The notes below the pieces were generated by a model that did not search any database, was not told where the DNA came from, and worked only from the letters and a program-made list of their open reading frames with translations. Position numbers and translations under genes: made by a program. From Sulfuricella sp. (lineage in GTDB: Bacteria; Pseudomonadota; Gammaproteobacteria; Burkholderiales; Sulfuricellaceae), in assembly GCA_028714955.1 (NCBI GenBank), contig JAQTLK010000011.1, positions 1-48,138 on the forward strand: a stretch of DNA of 48,138 bases. The letters are read 5' to 3'. Every line of letters starts with the position of its first letter. The first letter of the stretch is position 1. Positions 1-9,513 of this stretch are shown here, piece by piece.

Positions 1-2
1 AA

Positions 3-1076
3 CTATCTTTTTTCCGTCCACCAGATAATGCCTAGCGCAACGCCGAGAAAGGCGATGGCGGGGAATGACGCGCTGAACAGCGGCGGCCAGTCGTTGAGCA
101 GGCCGAGATGAGCGAAAACCCGGTTCAGCAGGTGAAATGACAGGCCCACCATGATCCCCAAAAATATCTTGCCGCTGATGCCGCCGCTGCGCGTCTGGTG
201 ATAAGCGAAAGGCAAGGCGAAGATCATCATTACCAGCGTGGCAAAGGGGTAGGCCAGTTTCGACCACAGCGCAATTTCATAGCGGGTGGTTTTCTGCTTG
301 TTTTCGCGCAAGTGCGCCACGTACTGGTAAAGATTCCAGGCGGACATCTGTTCCGGCACGACCAGCAATACCGAGAGAATGTCAGGGTTCAGGACCGACT
401 TCCATGCCTGCTGCGGCAATTTTTCCACCGTGGTGCGATCTCCTTCGAAATGGGTCTGCATTACATCTTCCAATAACCAGCGTCCCTCCGATTCGTAGTG
501 GCCGCGATCGGAATAACTGACCGTTTTCAGGTGATAGTCACGGTCATATTCGAAGATCTTCACACCCAGCAGCGTGGTGTCCGGCAGGATTTCACGCACG
601 TTGACGAAGCTTTGCTCGTCCTTTAGCCACAGCCCGGAGCGGAACTCCTGCGCCACTACCGAACTGGTGGCTTTCAGCCGGAGTTGTTCCGCCATGCGTT
701 CCGCGCCCGGCGTGATCAGTTCGCCGAAGAGCAATGTCAGCAGCACGAATATCATGCCGGTCTGCAACAATGACAGCGCGAAGCGTTGCGTGGATAACCC
801 GGAAACCCGCATGACAGTGAATTCGGAATGGGCGGAAAGCTGCGCCAGGGCGAACAGCGTGCCGATCAGGGCGGCGATGGGGAAAAGCTCGTAGACGTGG
901 CCGGGCAGGTTGAGCGCGACGAAGGCCATGATTTGCGGCAGGCGGTAGCTGCCTTTGCCCAGGTCTCCCAGTTCGTGAATCAGGTCGAAGAAGGCGAAGA
1001 GGGAGAGCAATGCGGCAAAAACGAAAGCCGTGCTGGCATAGATTTCACGCGCCAGATAGCGATGCAGAATTCTCAT
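3..1076 (-). CDS. lptG: LPS export ABC transporter permease LptG
   Basis: LptG is one of the two inner-membrane permeases of the LptB2FG transporter, which extracts lipopolysaccharide from the inner membrane and passes it to LptC/LptA. The 357-residue protein starts MRILHRYLAREI, has an N-terminal membrane block (about residues 10-110), a central periplasmic beta-jellyroll region, and C-terminal membrane segments ending IIWWTEKR. The open frame runs about 97 codons further upstream, but that part lies inside lptF in another frame. The ATG at 1076 overlaps the lptF stop by 4 bp and gives the usual family length, so it is the chosen start. The gene is the second of a two-gene minus-strand operon. 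The stop codon is at positions 3-5, so the gene is complete. Confidence 0.95.
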   Translation of the reverse strand: MRILHRYLAREIYASTAFVFAALLSLFAFFDLIHELGDLGKGSYRLPQIMAFVALNLPGHVYELFPIAALIGTLFALAQLSAHSEFTVMRVSGLSTQRFALSLLQTGMIFVLLTLLFGELITPGAERMAEQLRLKATSSVVAQEFRSGLWLKDEQSFVNVREILPDTTLLGVKIFEYDRDYHLKTVSYSDRGHYESEGRWLLEDVMQTHFEGDRTTVEKLPQQAWKSVLNPDILSVLLVVPEQMSAWNLYQYVAHLRENKQKTTRYEIALWSKLAYPFATLVMMIFALPFAYHQTRSGGISGKIFLGIMVGLSFHLLNRVFAHLGLLNDWPPLFSASFPAIAFLGVALGIIWWTEKR

Positions 1077-2164
1077 GGCACCCGCCGCAACCAGTTGAAC
1101 AGCGAGGGCGCCAGCAACAGGCGGCGGTAAAACAGGGCGCCGATCAGCAAGGCCAGAATGCCGTGCACCAGCCATACGCCCGGGGCCGGATGCAGCTTCC
1201 CCTGCGCCACCCATGCCTGGGCGATGCTGATGCAGTTGTTGTAGATGAGGTATGTCACCAGCGCCATGATCAGGTTCATGGAGCGCCCCGCGCGCGGGTT
1301 GACGAAGCTCAGCGGGATGGCCAGCAAAGCCAGCAACAGGGCGCTCAATGGCAGCGACAGGCGCCATTGCAGTTCGGCAATGTTGGTGGGGGTCTTGTCG
1401 CGCATCAGGTCGAGAACGGAGAGAGACTTTGGCGACGGCGCTTCCAGATGCGCTTCATAAGGGTCGATGCGAACCGCGTAGCGCTCGAATTCGACAATCT
1501 TGTATTCCGGCGATCCGGGCAAGCCTTCGTAGCGGCGCCCGTCGAGCAGCACCAGATACCGGTCGCCGTTGCTGGCCTGGCTCTGGTAACCGTGCTCGGC
1601 AAACATCACACCCTGTTTCTGGTTTTCGCTTGATTGCATGAAAATGTTGTGCACCGTATTTTTCGCCCCGGCAAAACTTTCCACGAAAAACACGCGATCG
1701 GCATGCTTCGACTCCTTGAAAACGCCGGGAGAGACTGCGGCTGCATCGTCGCGGCTGTCGATCTGGGCGCGGTACTGATTTTGTTTTTGTACTGCCCAGG
1801 GAGAGAGCAGCAGGCTCAATAGCGCAACGATCAGCGCCACTGGTGCGGCAAATGCCATTACCGGCCGGATAAAAGCCGTCAGGCTCAGCCCCGAGCAGAA
1901 CCAAACCACCATTTCGTTGTCACGATAGCTGCGCGTCAAGGTCAGCAAGACGGCGATGAACAACGTGAGCGACAGCAGGACCGGCAGGTAATTGAGCGCG
2001 CTGAAGCCCAGAAAGGCCGCCACCGCCTCGCTTGCCAGCGAACCGCTTGCAGCCTGGCCGAGAAGCCGGATCACCAGGGTGGTGATGCTGATTGCAAGGA
2101 GGATGATGAATACGGCGGTTGCATTGCCAAACAGTTCATGCAACAGGGCGCGGCGAAAAATCAT
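1073..2164 (-). CDS. lptF: LPS export ABC transporter permease LptF
   Basis: LptF is the partner permease of LptG in the LptB2FG lipopolysaccharide exporter. The 363-residue protein begins MIFRRALLHELFGNATAVF, with a first membrane helix at about residues 15-35, a second membrane cluster near 55-125, a periplasmic domain in the middle, and three C-terminal helices after about residue 265 (the segment LPLSALLLALLAIPLSFVNP is typical of YjgP/YjgQ proteins). It is translationally coupled to lptG through a 4-bp overlap. It is divergent from pepA across a 92-bp gap, which must hold the promoters of both. lptF next to pepA is a common arrangement in proteobacteria and supports the call. Confidence 0.95.
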   Translation of the reverse strand: MIFRRALLHELFGNATAVFIILLAISITTLVIRLLGQAASGSLASEAVAAFLGFSALNYLPVLLSLTLFIAVLLTLTRSYRDNEMVVWFCSGLSLTAFIRPVMAFAAPVALIVALLSLLLSPWAVQKQNQYRAQIDSRDDAAAVSPGVFKESKHADRVFFVESFAGAKNTVHNIFMQSSENQKQGVMFAEHGYQSQASNGDRYLVLLDGRRYEGLPGSPEYKIVEFERYAVRIDPYEAHLEAPSPKSLSVLDLMRDKTPTNIAELQWRLSLPLSALLLALLAIPLSFVNPRAGRSMNLIMALVTYLIYNNCISIAQAWVAQGKLHPAPGVWLVHGILALLIGALFYRRLLLAPSLFNWLRRVP

Positions 2165-2256
2165 ATTTTGGGTTTTCTTTGACTTTCTTGCTCAGGTCTG
2201 AGGATAATTGAAAACAGTCAATATCTTGATCAATATGGGACAACAAGGAGCAATAC

Positions 2257-3747
2257 GTGGAATTTAGCATAAAAAGCGGCAGTCCGGAAAAACAGCGTAC
2301 CGCCTGCGTGGTGGTGGGCGTATTCGAGCATCGCAAACTTTCCCTTGCGGCCGATCTCATGGACCGCATTTCCGGCTTTTACATCAGCGACATTCTGCGA
2401 CGTGGCGACATGGATGGCAAACTGGGGAGCACGGTGCTGTTGCATCATGTTCCCAATGCCCTGTGCGACCGCTTGCTGCTGGTGGGGCTGGGCAAGGAGC
2501 GCGAATTCAAGGACAAGGAGTACCGCGAAGCTGTGGGATCCGCAGTCAAGGCGCTGAACGCTACCGGCGCGACCGAGGCCGCCATGTACTTGACCGAAGT
2601 CCCGGTGAGAAAGCGCGAGCTGGCATGGAAAGTGGAGCAAACGGTCATCGTGGCGATGGAAAACGCATATCGTTTCGAGCGCCTCAAAAGCAAGCAGGAC
2701 GAGCCGCGCCGCCCCTTGCGCAAGATGGTGTTGAGCGTGCCGCGCCGCAATGAACTGGCAGTTGGCGAAGCCGCCCTGAATCGCGGCCAGGCCATCGCTC
2801 AGGGCATGAATCTGGCCAAGGACCTCGCCAATCTTCCCGGCAATATCTGCACCCCGACCTATATTGCCGAGCAGGCGCAGGAATTGGCCAAATCGCATCA
2901 GTTGACAATCGAGGTGCTGGAGCAGAAGGACATGGAAGCGCTCAAGATGGGAGCGTTTCTTTCTGTCGCCAAGGGTAGCCGCCAGCCCCCCAAGCTGATT
3001 GTGCTGCAGTATGCCGGCGGCAAGAAAGACCAGAAGCCGGTGGTGCTGGTCGGCAAGGGTATCACATTCGATGCCGGCGGCATTTCGCTCAAACCCGCCG
3101 CCGAGATGGACGAGATGAAATATGACATGTGCGGTGCGGCAAGTGTGCTGGGCGTGTTCCAGGCGATCGCGGAAATGAAACTGCCGCTCAACGTGGTCGG
3201 CCTCATTCCCTCCTGCGAGAACCTGCCGGACGGCAATGCCAACAAGCCGGGCGACATCGTCACTTCGATGTCCGGGCAGACCATCGAAATCCTCAATACC
3301 GATGCCGAAGGCCGCCTGATTCTGTGCGATGCGCTGACCTATGCAGCGAAGTTCGAACCTGCCGCGGTGGTGGACATCGCCACGCTCACCGGCGCCTGCG
3401 TCATCGCGCTTGGCCACCAGGCCAGCGGCCTGCTCGCCAACCACGACCCGCTGGCGCGCGAACTGCTGCATGCCGGCGAATATACCTACGATCGCGCCTG
3501 GGCATTGCCGTTGTGGGAGGAATACCAGGAACAGTTGAAGAGCAACTTTGCCGACATCGCCAACATCGGCGGGCGCCCCGGCGGTACTATCACGGCGGCC
3601 TGCTTCCTGTCGCGCTTCACCAAGGACTACGAGTGGGCGCATCTGGATATTGCCGGCACGGCCTGGAAGTCGGGCAAGGAGAAGGGTGCCACCGGACGCC
3701 CCGTGCCGCTGCTGGTGCATTTTCTGCTAAATCGCACCACGGGCTGA
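2257..3747 (+). CDS. pepA: Leucyl aminopeptidase (M17 family) PepA
   Basis: PepA is a cytosolic, hexameric, two-metal aminopeptidase that removes N-terminal residues from peptides; some homologues also bind DNA at recombination sites. The 496-residue protein has an N-terminal macro-like domain (about 1-170) and a C-terminal M17 catalytic domain. The family signature NTDAEGRL is present at about residues 348-355, and the metal and catalytic residues are visible in FDAGGISLK and the KYDMCGAA segment. The start is a GTG at 2257, preceded by a good AAGGAG site at 2245-2250. It is followed by holC after 12 bp, a conserved pairing. Confidence 0.96.
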   Translation: MEFSIKSGSPEKQRTACVVVGVFEHRKLSLAADLMDRISGFYISDILRRGDMDGKLGSTVLLHHVPNALCDRLLLVGLGKEREFKDKEYREAVGSAVKALNATGATEAAMYLTEVPVRKRELAWKVEQTVIVAMENAYRFERLKSKQDEPRRPLRKMVLSVPRRNELAVGEAALNRGQAIAQGMNLAKDLANLPGNICTPTYIAEQAQELAKSHQLTIEVLEQKDMEALKMGAFLSVAKGSRQPPKLIVLQYAGGKKDQKPVVLVGKGITFDAGGISLKPAAEMDEMKYDMCGAASVLGVFQAIAEMKLPLNVVGLIPSCENLPDGNANKPGDIVTSMSGQTIEILNTDAEGRLILCDALTYAAKFEPAAVVDIATLTGACVIALGHQASGLLANHDPLARELLHAGEYTYDRAWALPLWEEYQEQLKSNFADIANIGGRPGGTITAACFLSRFTKDYEWAHLDIAGTAWKSGKEKGATGRPVPLLVHFLLNRTTG

Positions 3748-3759
3748 TCGCTGGTTCTG

Positions 3760-4197
3760 ATGACTCAAATCGACTTCTATACCCACGTACAGGACAAGCA
3801 GTTGTTCGCCTGCAAGCTCAGCGCCAAGGCGCTGGCGCAGGGGCTGCGCATCCTCGTCCTGGCGCAGGACGAGGATGCTGCCGCCAGTATGGATCAGATG
3901 TTGTGGCGTGTCCCTCCCACCGGGTTCCTGCCGCATTGCCGTGCGCGCGACCCGCTGGCGGAAGTGACGCCGGTCATCGTGGACTGCGATCCCGGGGAGT
4001 TGACCCACGACCAGTTGCTGCTGAATCTTGGCAGCGAGAGGCCAGCCTTTTTCAGTCGTTTCCAGCGCCTGATCGAGATTGTCACCACGGACGAGGCTGA
4101 CTGCCGGGCGGCGCGCGAGCGCTTCCGCTTTTATCGCGACCGTGGTTACGATATTCGTTCCCACGACATGAGCCAGTCCGGCAAAGCCGCATCATGA
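3760..4197 (+). CDS. holC: DNA polymerase III subunit chi (HolC)
   Basis: HolC (chi) links the clamp-loader complex of DNA polymerase III to single-stranded DNA binding protein through the SSB C-terminal tail. The 145-residue protein begins MTQIDFYTHVQDKQLFACKL and contains the family's LWRVPPTGFLPHC segment, typical of chi subunits that use LW..P..FLPH as a core strand and loop. Length is normal for the family. It follows pepA by 12 bp, and its stop overlaps the next start by 4 bp (ATGA), so the three genes pepA-holC-unknown are probably one transcript. Confidence 0.93.
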   Translation: MTQIDFYTHVQDKQLFACKLSAKALAQGLRILVLAQDEDAAASMDQMLWRVPPTGFLPHCRARDPLAEVTPVIVDCDPGELTHDQLLLNLGSERPAFFSRFQRLIEIVTTDEADCRAARERFRFYRDRGYDIRSHDMSQSGKAAS

Positions 4198-4637
4198 ACC
4201 AGCATGATGCGGGACTGGTTCACGACGACGTCCTCGCCAAGATGGATGCGCTGCTGAAAAAACACCATGATGCACTTGCGCGAGGCTCTGTTGTTGAGGA
4301 CTTCCCCGTCCTGACGGATGTGGTGAAAGATGATGACGTCATCCCGTTGCTGACCGAGGTGGTTGAGGTCGAGACCGAGGTTTCGCCAGTGCCCGAAGAT
4401 GAGGCGTTCTCGCCTGGCGATGAGGAACTGGACTTGTTGGATAGGCGGATACAGGAAATGCTCGATCAGCATCTCCCTTCTCGTATCGCCGAAGCCGTGG
4501 ATAAAATGTTTCCGGCCATGCTCGAACAGTTCTCCAGGCAGGTCGAAAATATGCTGCGCGATGCAGTGGCGCAAGAGGTGCGGCAGCAGGTGGCGGAATC
4601 GCTGCGGCAGGGCCATCATGACGATGCTCCGGAATAA
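4194..4637 (+). CDS. Uncharacterised acidic protein between holC and valS
   Basis: I do not recognise a characterised family. The 147-residue protein is strongly acidic in the middle (clusters of Asp/Glu around residues 35-85). It has a C-terminal segment (about 90-145) predicted to be amphipathic helix, with repeated heptad-like hydrophobics in EMLDQHLPSRIAEAV and QVENMLRDAVAQEV. There is no signal peptide or membrane segment. The start overlaps the holC stop by 4 bp (ATGA), so it is translationally coupled to holC. A small unknown gene at this place next to valS is common in betaproteobacteria, as far as I know. A role linked to the replisome would be a guess from position only. Confidence 0.8.
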   Translation: MNQHDAGLVHDDVLAKMDALLKKHHDALARGSVVEDFPVLTDVVKDDDVIPLLTEVVEVETEVSPVPEDEAFSPGDEELDLLDRRIQEMLDQHLPSRIAEAVDKMFPAMLEQFSRQVENMLRDAVAQEVRQQVAESLRQGHHDDAPE

Positions 4638-4673
4638 GCTATAATTCCGCCTTTTCCCTGTCCGGTTTTATCC

Positions 4674-7454
4674 ATGGAACTCGCCAAAAGTTTTGAACCC
4701 TCAGCCATCGAGGCGCACTGGTACCCATTGTGGGAGTCGCGGGGCTATTTCAAGGCCCATATGCAAGCCGACCGGCCTGCATACTGCATCATGCTGCCGC
4801 CACCGAACGTCACCGGCACCCTGCACATGGGACATGCATTCCAGGATACCCTGATGGATACGCTGGTGCGCTATCACCGCATGAAGGGCGAGAACACCCT
4901 GTGGCAGCCGGGCACCGACCACGCCGGCATCGCCACTCAGATCGTGGTGGAACGCCAACTGGATGCAAAAGGCATTTCGCGCCACGACCTCGGGCGCGAT
5001 GAATTTCTCAGGCGGGTGTGGGAATGGAAGGAAGAATCCGGCTCCACCATCACGCGCCAGATGCGCCGGCTGGGCGCTTCCTGCGATTGGTCGCGCGAGC
5101 GCTTCACCATGGACGAAGGCCTTTCCAGAGCAGTAAACGAGGTTTTCGTCACGCTTTATGACCAGGGCCTGATCTACCGCGGCAAGCGCCTCGTCAACTG
5201 GGACCCGGTGCTGATGACAGCGGTGTCCGACCTGGAAGTCGTCTCCGAAGAGGAGGACGGCTTCATGTGGCATATCCGTTACCCCGTCGAGGGGGGCAGC
5301 GAAGCGCCGGAGGAAGCGTTGATCGTTGCCACCACCCGGCCGGAAACAATGTTGGGCGACATGGCGGTGGCCGTGCACCCCGATGATGAACGCTACAAAC
5401 ACCTGGTCGGCAAGCACGTGCGCCTGCCATTATGCGAACGCAGCATTCCCATCATTGCCGACGATTACGTCGATCCCGCGTTCGGCACCGGCTGCGTCAA
5501 GATCACCCCGGCGCACGACTTCAACGATTATCAGGTCGGCCTGCGCCATCATCTCGAGCCTTTGAACATCCTCACTCTCGACGCCAGAATCAACGACCTG
5601 GCGCCTGCCGAATACCAGGGCATGGAGCGCTACGAGGCGCGCAAGAAGATCATCGCCGACCTCGAAGCCCGGGGCCTGCTGGTGGACGCCAGGCCGCACA
5701 AGCTGATGGTGCCGCGTGGCGACCGCACCCACGTGGTGATCGAACCAATGCTTACCGACCAGTGGTATGTAGCCATGGAGGGGCTGGCGAAGCGCGGCCT
5801 GGAGCTGGTGGCCAAGGGCGAAGTGAAGTTCGTGCCGGACAACTGGACTCACGTCTACAATCAGTGGCTGGAAAACATCCAGGACTGGTGCATCTCGCGC
5901 CAGTTGTGGTGGGGGCATCGCATCCCGGCATGGTACGACGAGGACGGCAATGCCTACGTGGCACGCAACCTGGAAGACGCGCAGAAACAGGCCGGTCCCG
6001 GCAAGACGCTGAGCCAGGACGAGGATGTGCTCGACACCTGGTTCTCCTCGGCCTTATGGCCGTTCTCCACCTTGGGCTGGCCGAACCAGACGCCCGAGCT
6101 CGCCACCTTCCTGCCGTCGAGCGTGCTGGTCACCGGCTTCGACATCATTTTCTTCTGGGTCGCCCGCATGATCATGATGACCGATCACTTCACCGGACGG
6201 GTGCCGTTCAGGGAGGTTTACGTGCACGGCCTGGTGCGCGACATGCACGGCCACAAGATGTCGAAGTCCAAGGGCAACGTGATCGACCCGATCGACCTGA
6301 TCGACGGCATCGGCCTGGAAGCCCTGGTCGCCAAGCGCACCACTGGCCTGATGAATCCCAGGCAGGCGGAATCCATCGCCAGGCAGACGCGCAAGGACTT
6401 TCCGGACGGATTCCCCGCCTTCGGCACCGACGCCATCCGCTTCACCTTTGCCAGCCTTGCGTCCCATGGCCGCGACATCAAGTTCGACCTGCAGCGCTGC
6501 GACGGCTACCGCAATTTTTGCAACAAGCTGTGGAATGCCACGCGCTTCGTGCTGATGAACACCGAAGGCAAGGACTGCGGCCAGGACGAAGCGCTGCCCT
6601 TGCAGTATTCCGCCGCCGATCAATGGATCATCGGCCGTCTGCAGCAGGCGGAAGCGGATGTGGCCGATGGATTCGATTCCTACCGTTTCGACATGGCCGC
6701 GCGCGCCGTTTACGAGTTCGTCTGGGACGAATACTGCGACTGGTACGTGGAACTGGCCAAGGTGCAGCTACTCCCTCACCCCAACCCTCTCCCGGAGGGC
6801 GAGGGAGCCTTGTTCGAGGCGCGGCAAAGGGCGACGCGCCGCACCCTGGTGCGGGTGCTGGAAAGCACGCTGCGCATGGCGCACCCGATCATTCCATTCA
6901 TCACCGAAGAACTGTGGCAGAAAGTCGCTCCGTTGGCCGGAAAGAGCGGGGCAAGCATCATGCTGCAAGCCTTCCCGCTTGCCGATACGGGCCGCATCGA
7001 CGAATCGGCCAACGGCCAGGTCGCGCTGCTCAAGGAACTGGTCAATGCCTGCCGAACCCTGCGCGGTGAAATGAATCTATCCCCGGCTACGAAAGTGCCG
7101 CTTGTCGCAGTGGGCGATATTGCCCGGCTGGTTCCTTATCTGCAGGCACTGGCGAGAATTTCGGAAGTAGAAATTGTTTCGGGCGAACTGCCGGCGGCAG
7201 ATGCGCCGGTGGCGGTGGTGGGCGAAATACGTTTGATGCTCAGGATCGAGATCGACAAGGAAGCCGAACAGGCGCGTCTGTCCAGGGAGATCGCGCGCCT
7301 GGAAGGAGAAATCGCCAAGGCCAACGCCAAGCTCGGCAATGAAAGCTTCGTCGCGCGCGCCCCCGCTGCGGTGGTTGCGCAGGAAAAGGAGCGGCTGGTG
7401 AACTTTGGCGCTACGCTGGAAAAAATGCGGGTGCAGTTAGCCAAGCTGGGCTAA
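4674..7454 (+). CDS. valS: Valyl-tRNA synthetase
   Basis: ValS charges tRNA-Val with valine and edits misactivated threonine. The 926-residue class I synthetase has the HIGH motif as [14 protein letters not shown] (about residues 42-55), an editing domain in the 200-340 region with the [10 protein letters not shown] segment, and the KMSKS motif as [10 protein letters not shown] at about 526-535. A C-terminal coiled coil (about 855-925) is rich in Arg, Glu and Lys. A possible -10 hexamer TATAAT lies at 4640-4645, 28 bp before the ATG, without an obvious -35. At about residues 700-711 the protein carries the unusual segment [11 protein letters not shown], encoded by a palindromic repeat inserted in frame (6771-6808) in the helical anticodon-binding domain. 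Confidence 0.97.
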   Translation: MELAKSFEPSAIEAHWYPLWESRGYFKAHMQADRPAYCIMLPPPNVTGTLHMGHAFQDTLMDTLVRYHRMKGENTLWQPGTDHAGIATQIVVERQLDAKGISRHDLGRDEFLRRVWEWKEESGSTITRQMRRLGASCDWSRERFTMDEGLSRAVNEVFVTLYDQGLIYRGKRLVNWDPVLMTAVSDLEVVSEEEDGFMWHIRYPVEGGSEAPEEALIVATTRPETMLGDMAVAVHPDDERYKHLVGKHVRLPLCERSIPIIADDYVDPAFGTGCVKITPAHDFNDYQVGLRHHLEPLNILTLDARINDLAPAEYQGMERYEARKKIIADLEARGLLVDARPHKLMVPRGDRTHVVIEPMLTDQWYVAMEGLAKRGLELVAKGEVKFVPDNWTHVYNQWLENIQDWCISRQLWWGHRIPAWYDEDGNAYVARNLEDAQKQAGPGKTLSQDEDVLDTWFSSALWPFSTLGWPNQTPELATFLPSSVLVTGFDIIFFWVARMIMMTDHFTGRVPFREVYVHGLVRDMHGHKMSKSKGNVIDPIDLIDGIGLEALVAKRTTGLMNPRQAESIARQTRKDFPDGFPAFGTDAIRFTFASLASHGRDIKFDLQRCDGYRNFCNKLWNATRFVLMNTEGKDCGQDEALPLQYSAADQWIIGRLQQAEADVADGFDSYRFDMAARAVYEFVWDEYCDWYVELAKVQLLPHPNPLPEGEGALFEARQRATRRTLVRVLESTLRMAHPIIPFITEELWQKVAPLAGKSGASIMLQAFPLADTGRIDESANGQVALLKELVNACRTLRGEMNLSPATKVPLVAVGDIARLVPYLQALARISEVEIVSGELPAADAPVAVVGEIRLMLRIEIDKEAEQARLSREIARLEGEIAKANAKLGNESFVARAPAAVVAQEKERLVNFGATLEKMRVQLAKLG
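6771..6808. repeat. Palindromic GC-rich repeat inserted in frame in valS
   Basis: The segment has the pattern CCCTCACCCC-AA-CCCTCTCCCGGAGGG followed by CGAGGGAG. It encodes [11 protein letters not shown] within ValS. A closely related sequence occurs in the intergenic region just downstream (7511-7591), so this is a dispersed intergenic-type repeat that has landed inside a coding region without breaking the frame. ValS flanking sequence is normal on both sides (YVELAKVQ before, RRTLVRVLE after). Confidence 0.8.
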
Positions 7455-7509
7455 CGGTCATGGCGCAGCGCCGCCCCAGATCATGAAACAGTGCTGTGCC
7501 ATGACCGTT
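7453..7509. terminator. Inverted repeat directly after valS
   Basis: A perfect 12-nt inverted repeat, AACGGTCATGGC at 7453-7464 and GCCATGACCGTT at 7498-7509, starts within the last base pairs of the valS stop codon. The loop is 33 nt and no strong T-tract follows, so it may stabilise the 3' end or be part of the repeat element beside it rather than act as a classical terminator. Confidence 0.45.
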
Positions 7510-7510
7510 T

Positions 7511-7591
7511 CCCTCACCCCTGGCCCCTCTCCCGGGGGGGAGAGGGGAACGGCTTGCCCCTTCTCCCTCCGGGAGAAGGTTGGGATGAGGG
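7511..7591. repeat. Intergenic palindromic repeat of the valS-insert family
   Basis: The element begins CCCTCACCCCTGGCCCC and ends GGTTGGGATGAGGG, so the two ends are near-complementary. Two inner hairpins are visible: CCCCTCTCCC with GGGAGAGGGG (7524-7547) and CCTTCTCCC with GGGAGAAGG (7559-7579). The left half matches the repeat inserted in valS at 6771-6808. It resembles the CCCTCACCCC...GGTGAGGG class of dispersed palindromes seen in many proteobacterial genomes. Confidence 0.75.
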
Positions 7592-7613
7592 AGAGAGCGC
7601 CCGCAAGGGATGT

Positions 7614-7660
7614 CCCCGCCGGGATTGGCGGCAAAGCCGCTCAATCCGGCGAGAAGGGGG
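7614..7660. repeat. GC-rich hairpin near the repeat cluster
   Basis: GGATTGGCGGC (7622-7632) pairs with GCCGCTCAATCC (7636-7647) around an AAA loop with one bulged base, and the outer CCCC and GGGG blocks extend the stem. No T-tract follows on either strand. It lies between valS and a convergent small gene and may be the other half of the same repeat cluster. Confidence 0.5.
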
Positions 7661-7687
7661 ACGAGGTCTCGCTGCGCGAATTTCACG

Positions 7688-7933
7688 TTAACTGTCGCTG
7701 CTGATGCGCCAGGAATTCTCGTCGCGGACGACCTCATAACGCGCCCAGCGAGAGAATTCTTCTTTGCTGCAGATAAAGTTGCGGCGCCGCTGCGGACCCG
7801 CCAGCACCTTGTATTCAACGCATTCGGGTGCGCCACAGGATGCGCCCTGCGCCAGGACCTGGCGCACTTCCCAGTGACTATGAAAGTTTCCGTTGCTGTA
7901 GGTTGCGCCAACCTTGATTACCAGTTTTGCCAT
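7688..7933 (-). CDS. Small uncharacterised protein
   Basis: I do not recognise the family. The 81-residue protein begins MAKLVIKVGATYSNGNFHS and has a pair of cysteines in CGAPEC (about residues 35-40) and another in FICSKEEF. It has no signal peptide or membrane segment. The frame can be extended 8 codons to a TTG at 7957, but the ATG at 7933 has a GGA-rich site about 8 nt upstream and is preferred. It stands alone on the minus strand between the valS-linked repeats and MITE-like copy A. The balanced composition and intact frame suggest a real gene, but no function can be given. Confidence 0.65.
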   Translation of the reverse strand: MAKLVIKVGATYSNGNFHSHWEVRQVLAQGASCGAPECVEYKVLAGPQRRRNFICSKEEFSRWARYEVVRDENSWRISSDS

Positions 7934-8055
7934 TATTTTTTCCGGGTAAGGCGACAAAAAGCATAAGACTGTTTGCCCTGAGAGGGTGTGATGTGGGTGC
8001 CGCCGAAAGATTCTTCAAGGTTTGGAATTCTATGCTGGCAGGCGGAAATTCTTAA

Positions 8056-8175
8056 CCCGGATGTTTCATCAATTCGCGTGATGATCGCGCAGGATTTTGT
8101 TCCGTAGGGGAATTTTGTGAGGGAGTGGCGTTTTATTCATACGCCCGACCGAACGAAATTTCCATACGGAACAAA
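8056..8175. repeat. MITE-like palindrome, copy A (truncated)
   Basis: This 120-bp segment begins CCCGGATGTTTCAT and is the reverse complement of 9554-9673 with no gaps and 4 mismatches that I count by eye. The right end, after ACAAA, diverges from the full-length copy, so copy A lacks its second terminal repeat. Internally it is palindromic (TTTGTTCCGTA near the left pairs with TACGGAACAAA at the right). With flanking sequence it fills the gene-free stretch 7934-8319; nothing else is evident there. Confidence 0.85.
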
Positions 8176-8319
8176 CGTGCGGGATAATTCACTGGCGTGC
8201 TGGCAGATTTCCGTGGCCTTGATGACAGGACGTCTCATTGCACACAAGTCGCGGATGTCTTCACCCGCACTTTGAGGGGTAAGGCGTGTCACCACGGCTT
8301 GGCACAAGCGCAAGAAATG

Positions 8320-9393
8320 TCAAGGCCAGCGATAGGGCGCGATATCCATCGCCTGCGGGCGTCCCAGAACCAGACTGGCCATGATTTCCGCGCTTGCGGG
8401 TGCCATGGTGACGCCATAGCGAAAATGGCCGCTGTTGATATAAAGGTTTTCCAGTTGCGGGTGGCGATCGATAGTGGGGATGTTGTCTGGCGATCCGGGA
8501 CGCAGTCCTGCCCAGAACCTGACCACCGGCGCTTGTTTCAGCAGGGGAAGAATCCGCATGGCATGGGCATGAAGCATGGCTTTGGCTTGTGCCGTCGTGC
8601 TCTTGTCGAAGCCAACGTCTTCCAGCGTGCTGCCTGCCAGGATATGTCCATCGAGGCGCGGAATCAGGTAAAAGCCATTTTGCAGGATAATGGTGCGCAA
8701 AGTGCCGGGTTCCGTCTTGAACAGCAGCATCTGTCCGCGCATGGGGCGGATATCGAGATTAGGCACAAGTCCGCCCAGCAGATTCCCACTCCAGGCGCCG
8801 GAAGCGACGATGTAGCGCCCGGCTTTCAGGTCGCCACGGCTGGTTTCAATGCCGGTGATTCTGGTGCCATCGTCTTTCCATCCCGTGACTTCAGCATGTT
8901 CCAGGATTCCGACGCCAAGCAGTTCAAGCCTGCGCCGCAAGGCTTTGAGCAGTCTCGGGTTGCGCGTTTGGGCGACATCCGGGAGCCACAAGGCATTTTC
9001 GTCAACCGACAGTGGGGGAACAAGCTCCCGCGCCTTCGCACTTTCCAGTCGAGTGGCGTGCGTGGCGCACCATGCCTGAGCCCTGGCCGTCGAAAAGGGG
9101 GGCAGCACCAGCATGCCGCAGCGCTGGTACTCGGGATCGATGCCGCTTGCCGCTCGCAGATCCTCGGACCAGGCAGGGAACAAGGCGATGCTCCGCTGCA
9201 CCAGGCGGTTGACGGCCTCGGCGTAATCCCATGGCAAGAGGGGGTAGAGAATCCCTCCTCCCGCCCAGGAGGATTCCTGGCCCGCCGGGCCACGTTCCAG
9301 CAATGATACCGATGCGCCCGCACTTGCCAGTTCAAGCGCCGTACTGCAACCGATGACGCCGCTTCCAACTATGATGCAATCCGGTTTCAACAT
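8320..9393 (-). CDS. thiO: FAD-dependent glycine oxidase ThiO
   Basis: ThiO oxidises glycine to iminoglycine (dehydroglycine) for the thiazole half of thiamine, using FAD and oxygen. The 357-residue protein begins with a dinucleotide-binding motif, IIVGSGVIGCSTALELA (about residues 7-23), followed by the LLERGPAGQESSWAGGGIL segment of the DAO/ThiO family. Near the C terminus, FWAGLRPGSPDNIPTIDRHP and YINSGHFRYGVTMAP are the conserved flavin and substrate region. The gene stands alone: thiS, thiG and thiC are not adjacent. It is bracketed by inverted MITE-like copies A and B. A role in general D-amino-acid or sarcosine oxidation is the main alternative. Confidence 0.88.
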   Translation of the reverse strand: MLKPDCIIVGSGVIGCSTALELASAGASVSLLERGPAGQESSWAGGGILYPLLPWDYAEAVNRLVQRSIALFPAWSEDLRAASGIDPEYQRCGMLVLPPFSTARAQAWCATHATRLESAKARELVPPLSVDENALWLPDVAQTRNPRLLKALRRRLELLGVGILEHAEVTGWKDDGTRITGIETSRGDLKAGRYIVASGAWSGNLLGGLVPNLDIRPMRGQMLLFKTEPGTLRTIILQNGFYLIPRLDGHILAGSTLEDVGFDKSTTAQAKAMLHAHAMRILPLLKQAPVVRFWAGLRPGSPDNIPTIDRHPQLENLYINSGHFRYGVTMAPASAEIMASLVLGRPQAMDIAPYRWP

Positions 9394-9513
9394 TCGTTCC
9401 GATTTCTGGGGTGTCCATTATGGCGCGCTTGACCTGCCATTTCAAATGAGCTTAACTTGTAAAGCTCCGTTAATCACGGAGGAACGTTGGGCAAGATCAG
9501 TGGCATTGGCTAT

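Noticed and set aside
2215..2240. A possible FNR site upstream of pepA, where TTGATCAATAT occurs
   Set aside because: The second half-site ATCAA is missing at the required spacing; only half of the motif matches.
2230..3720. A 496-residue open frame on the minus strand opposite pepA
   Set aside because: It mirrors pepA almost exactly, is rich in His, Gln and Arg with no family pattern, and lies fully under a strongly conserved gene. It is an artefact of high GC content.
7511..7660. A possible CRISPR array in the repeats after valS
   Set aside because: The hairpins differ from each other, there are no regularly spaced identical repeats and no cas genes.
8197..9306. A 369-residue open frame on the plus strand opposite thiO
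   Set aside because: thiO is well supported by motifs; the opposite frame is Gln/His/Arg-rich without any family pattern.
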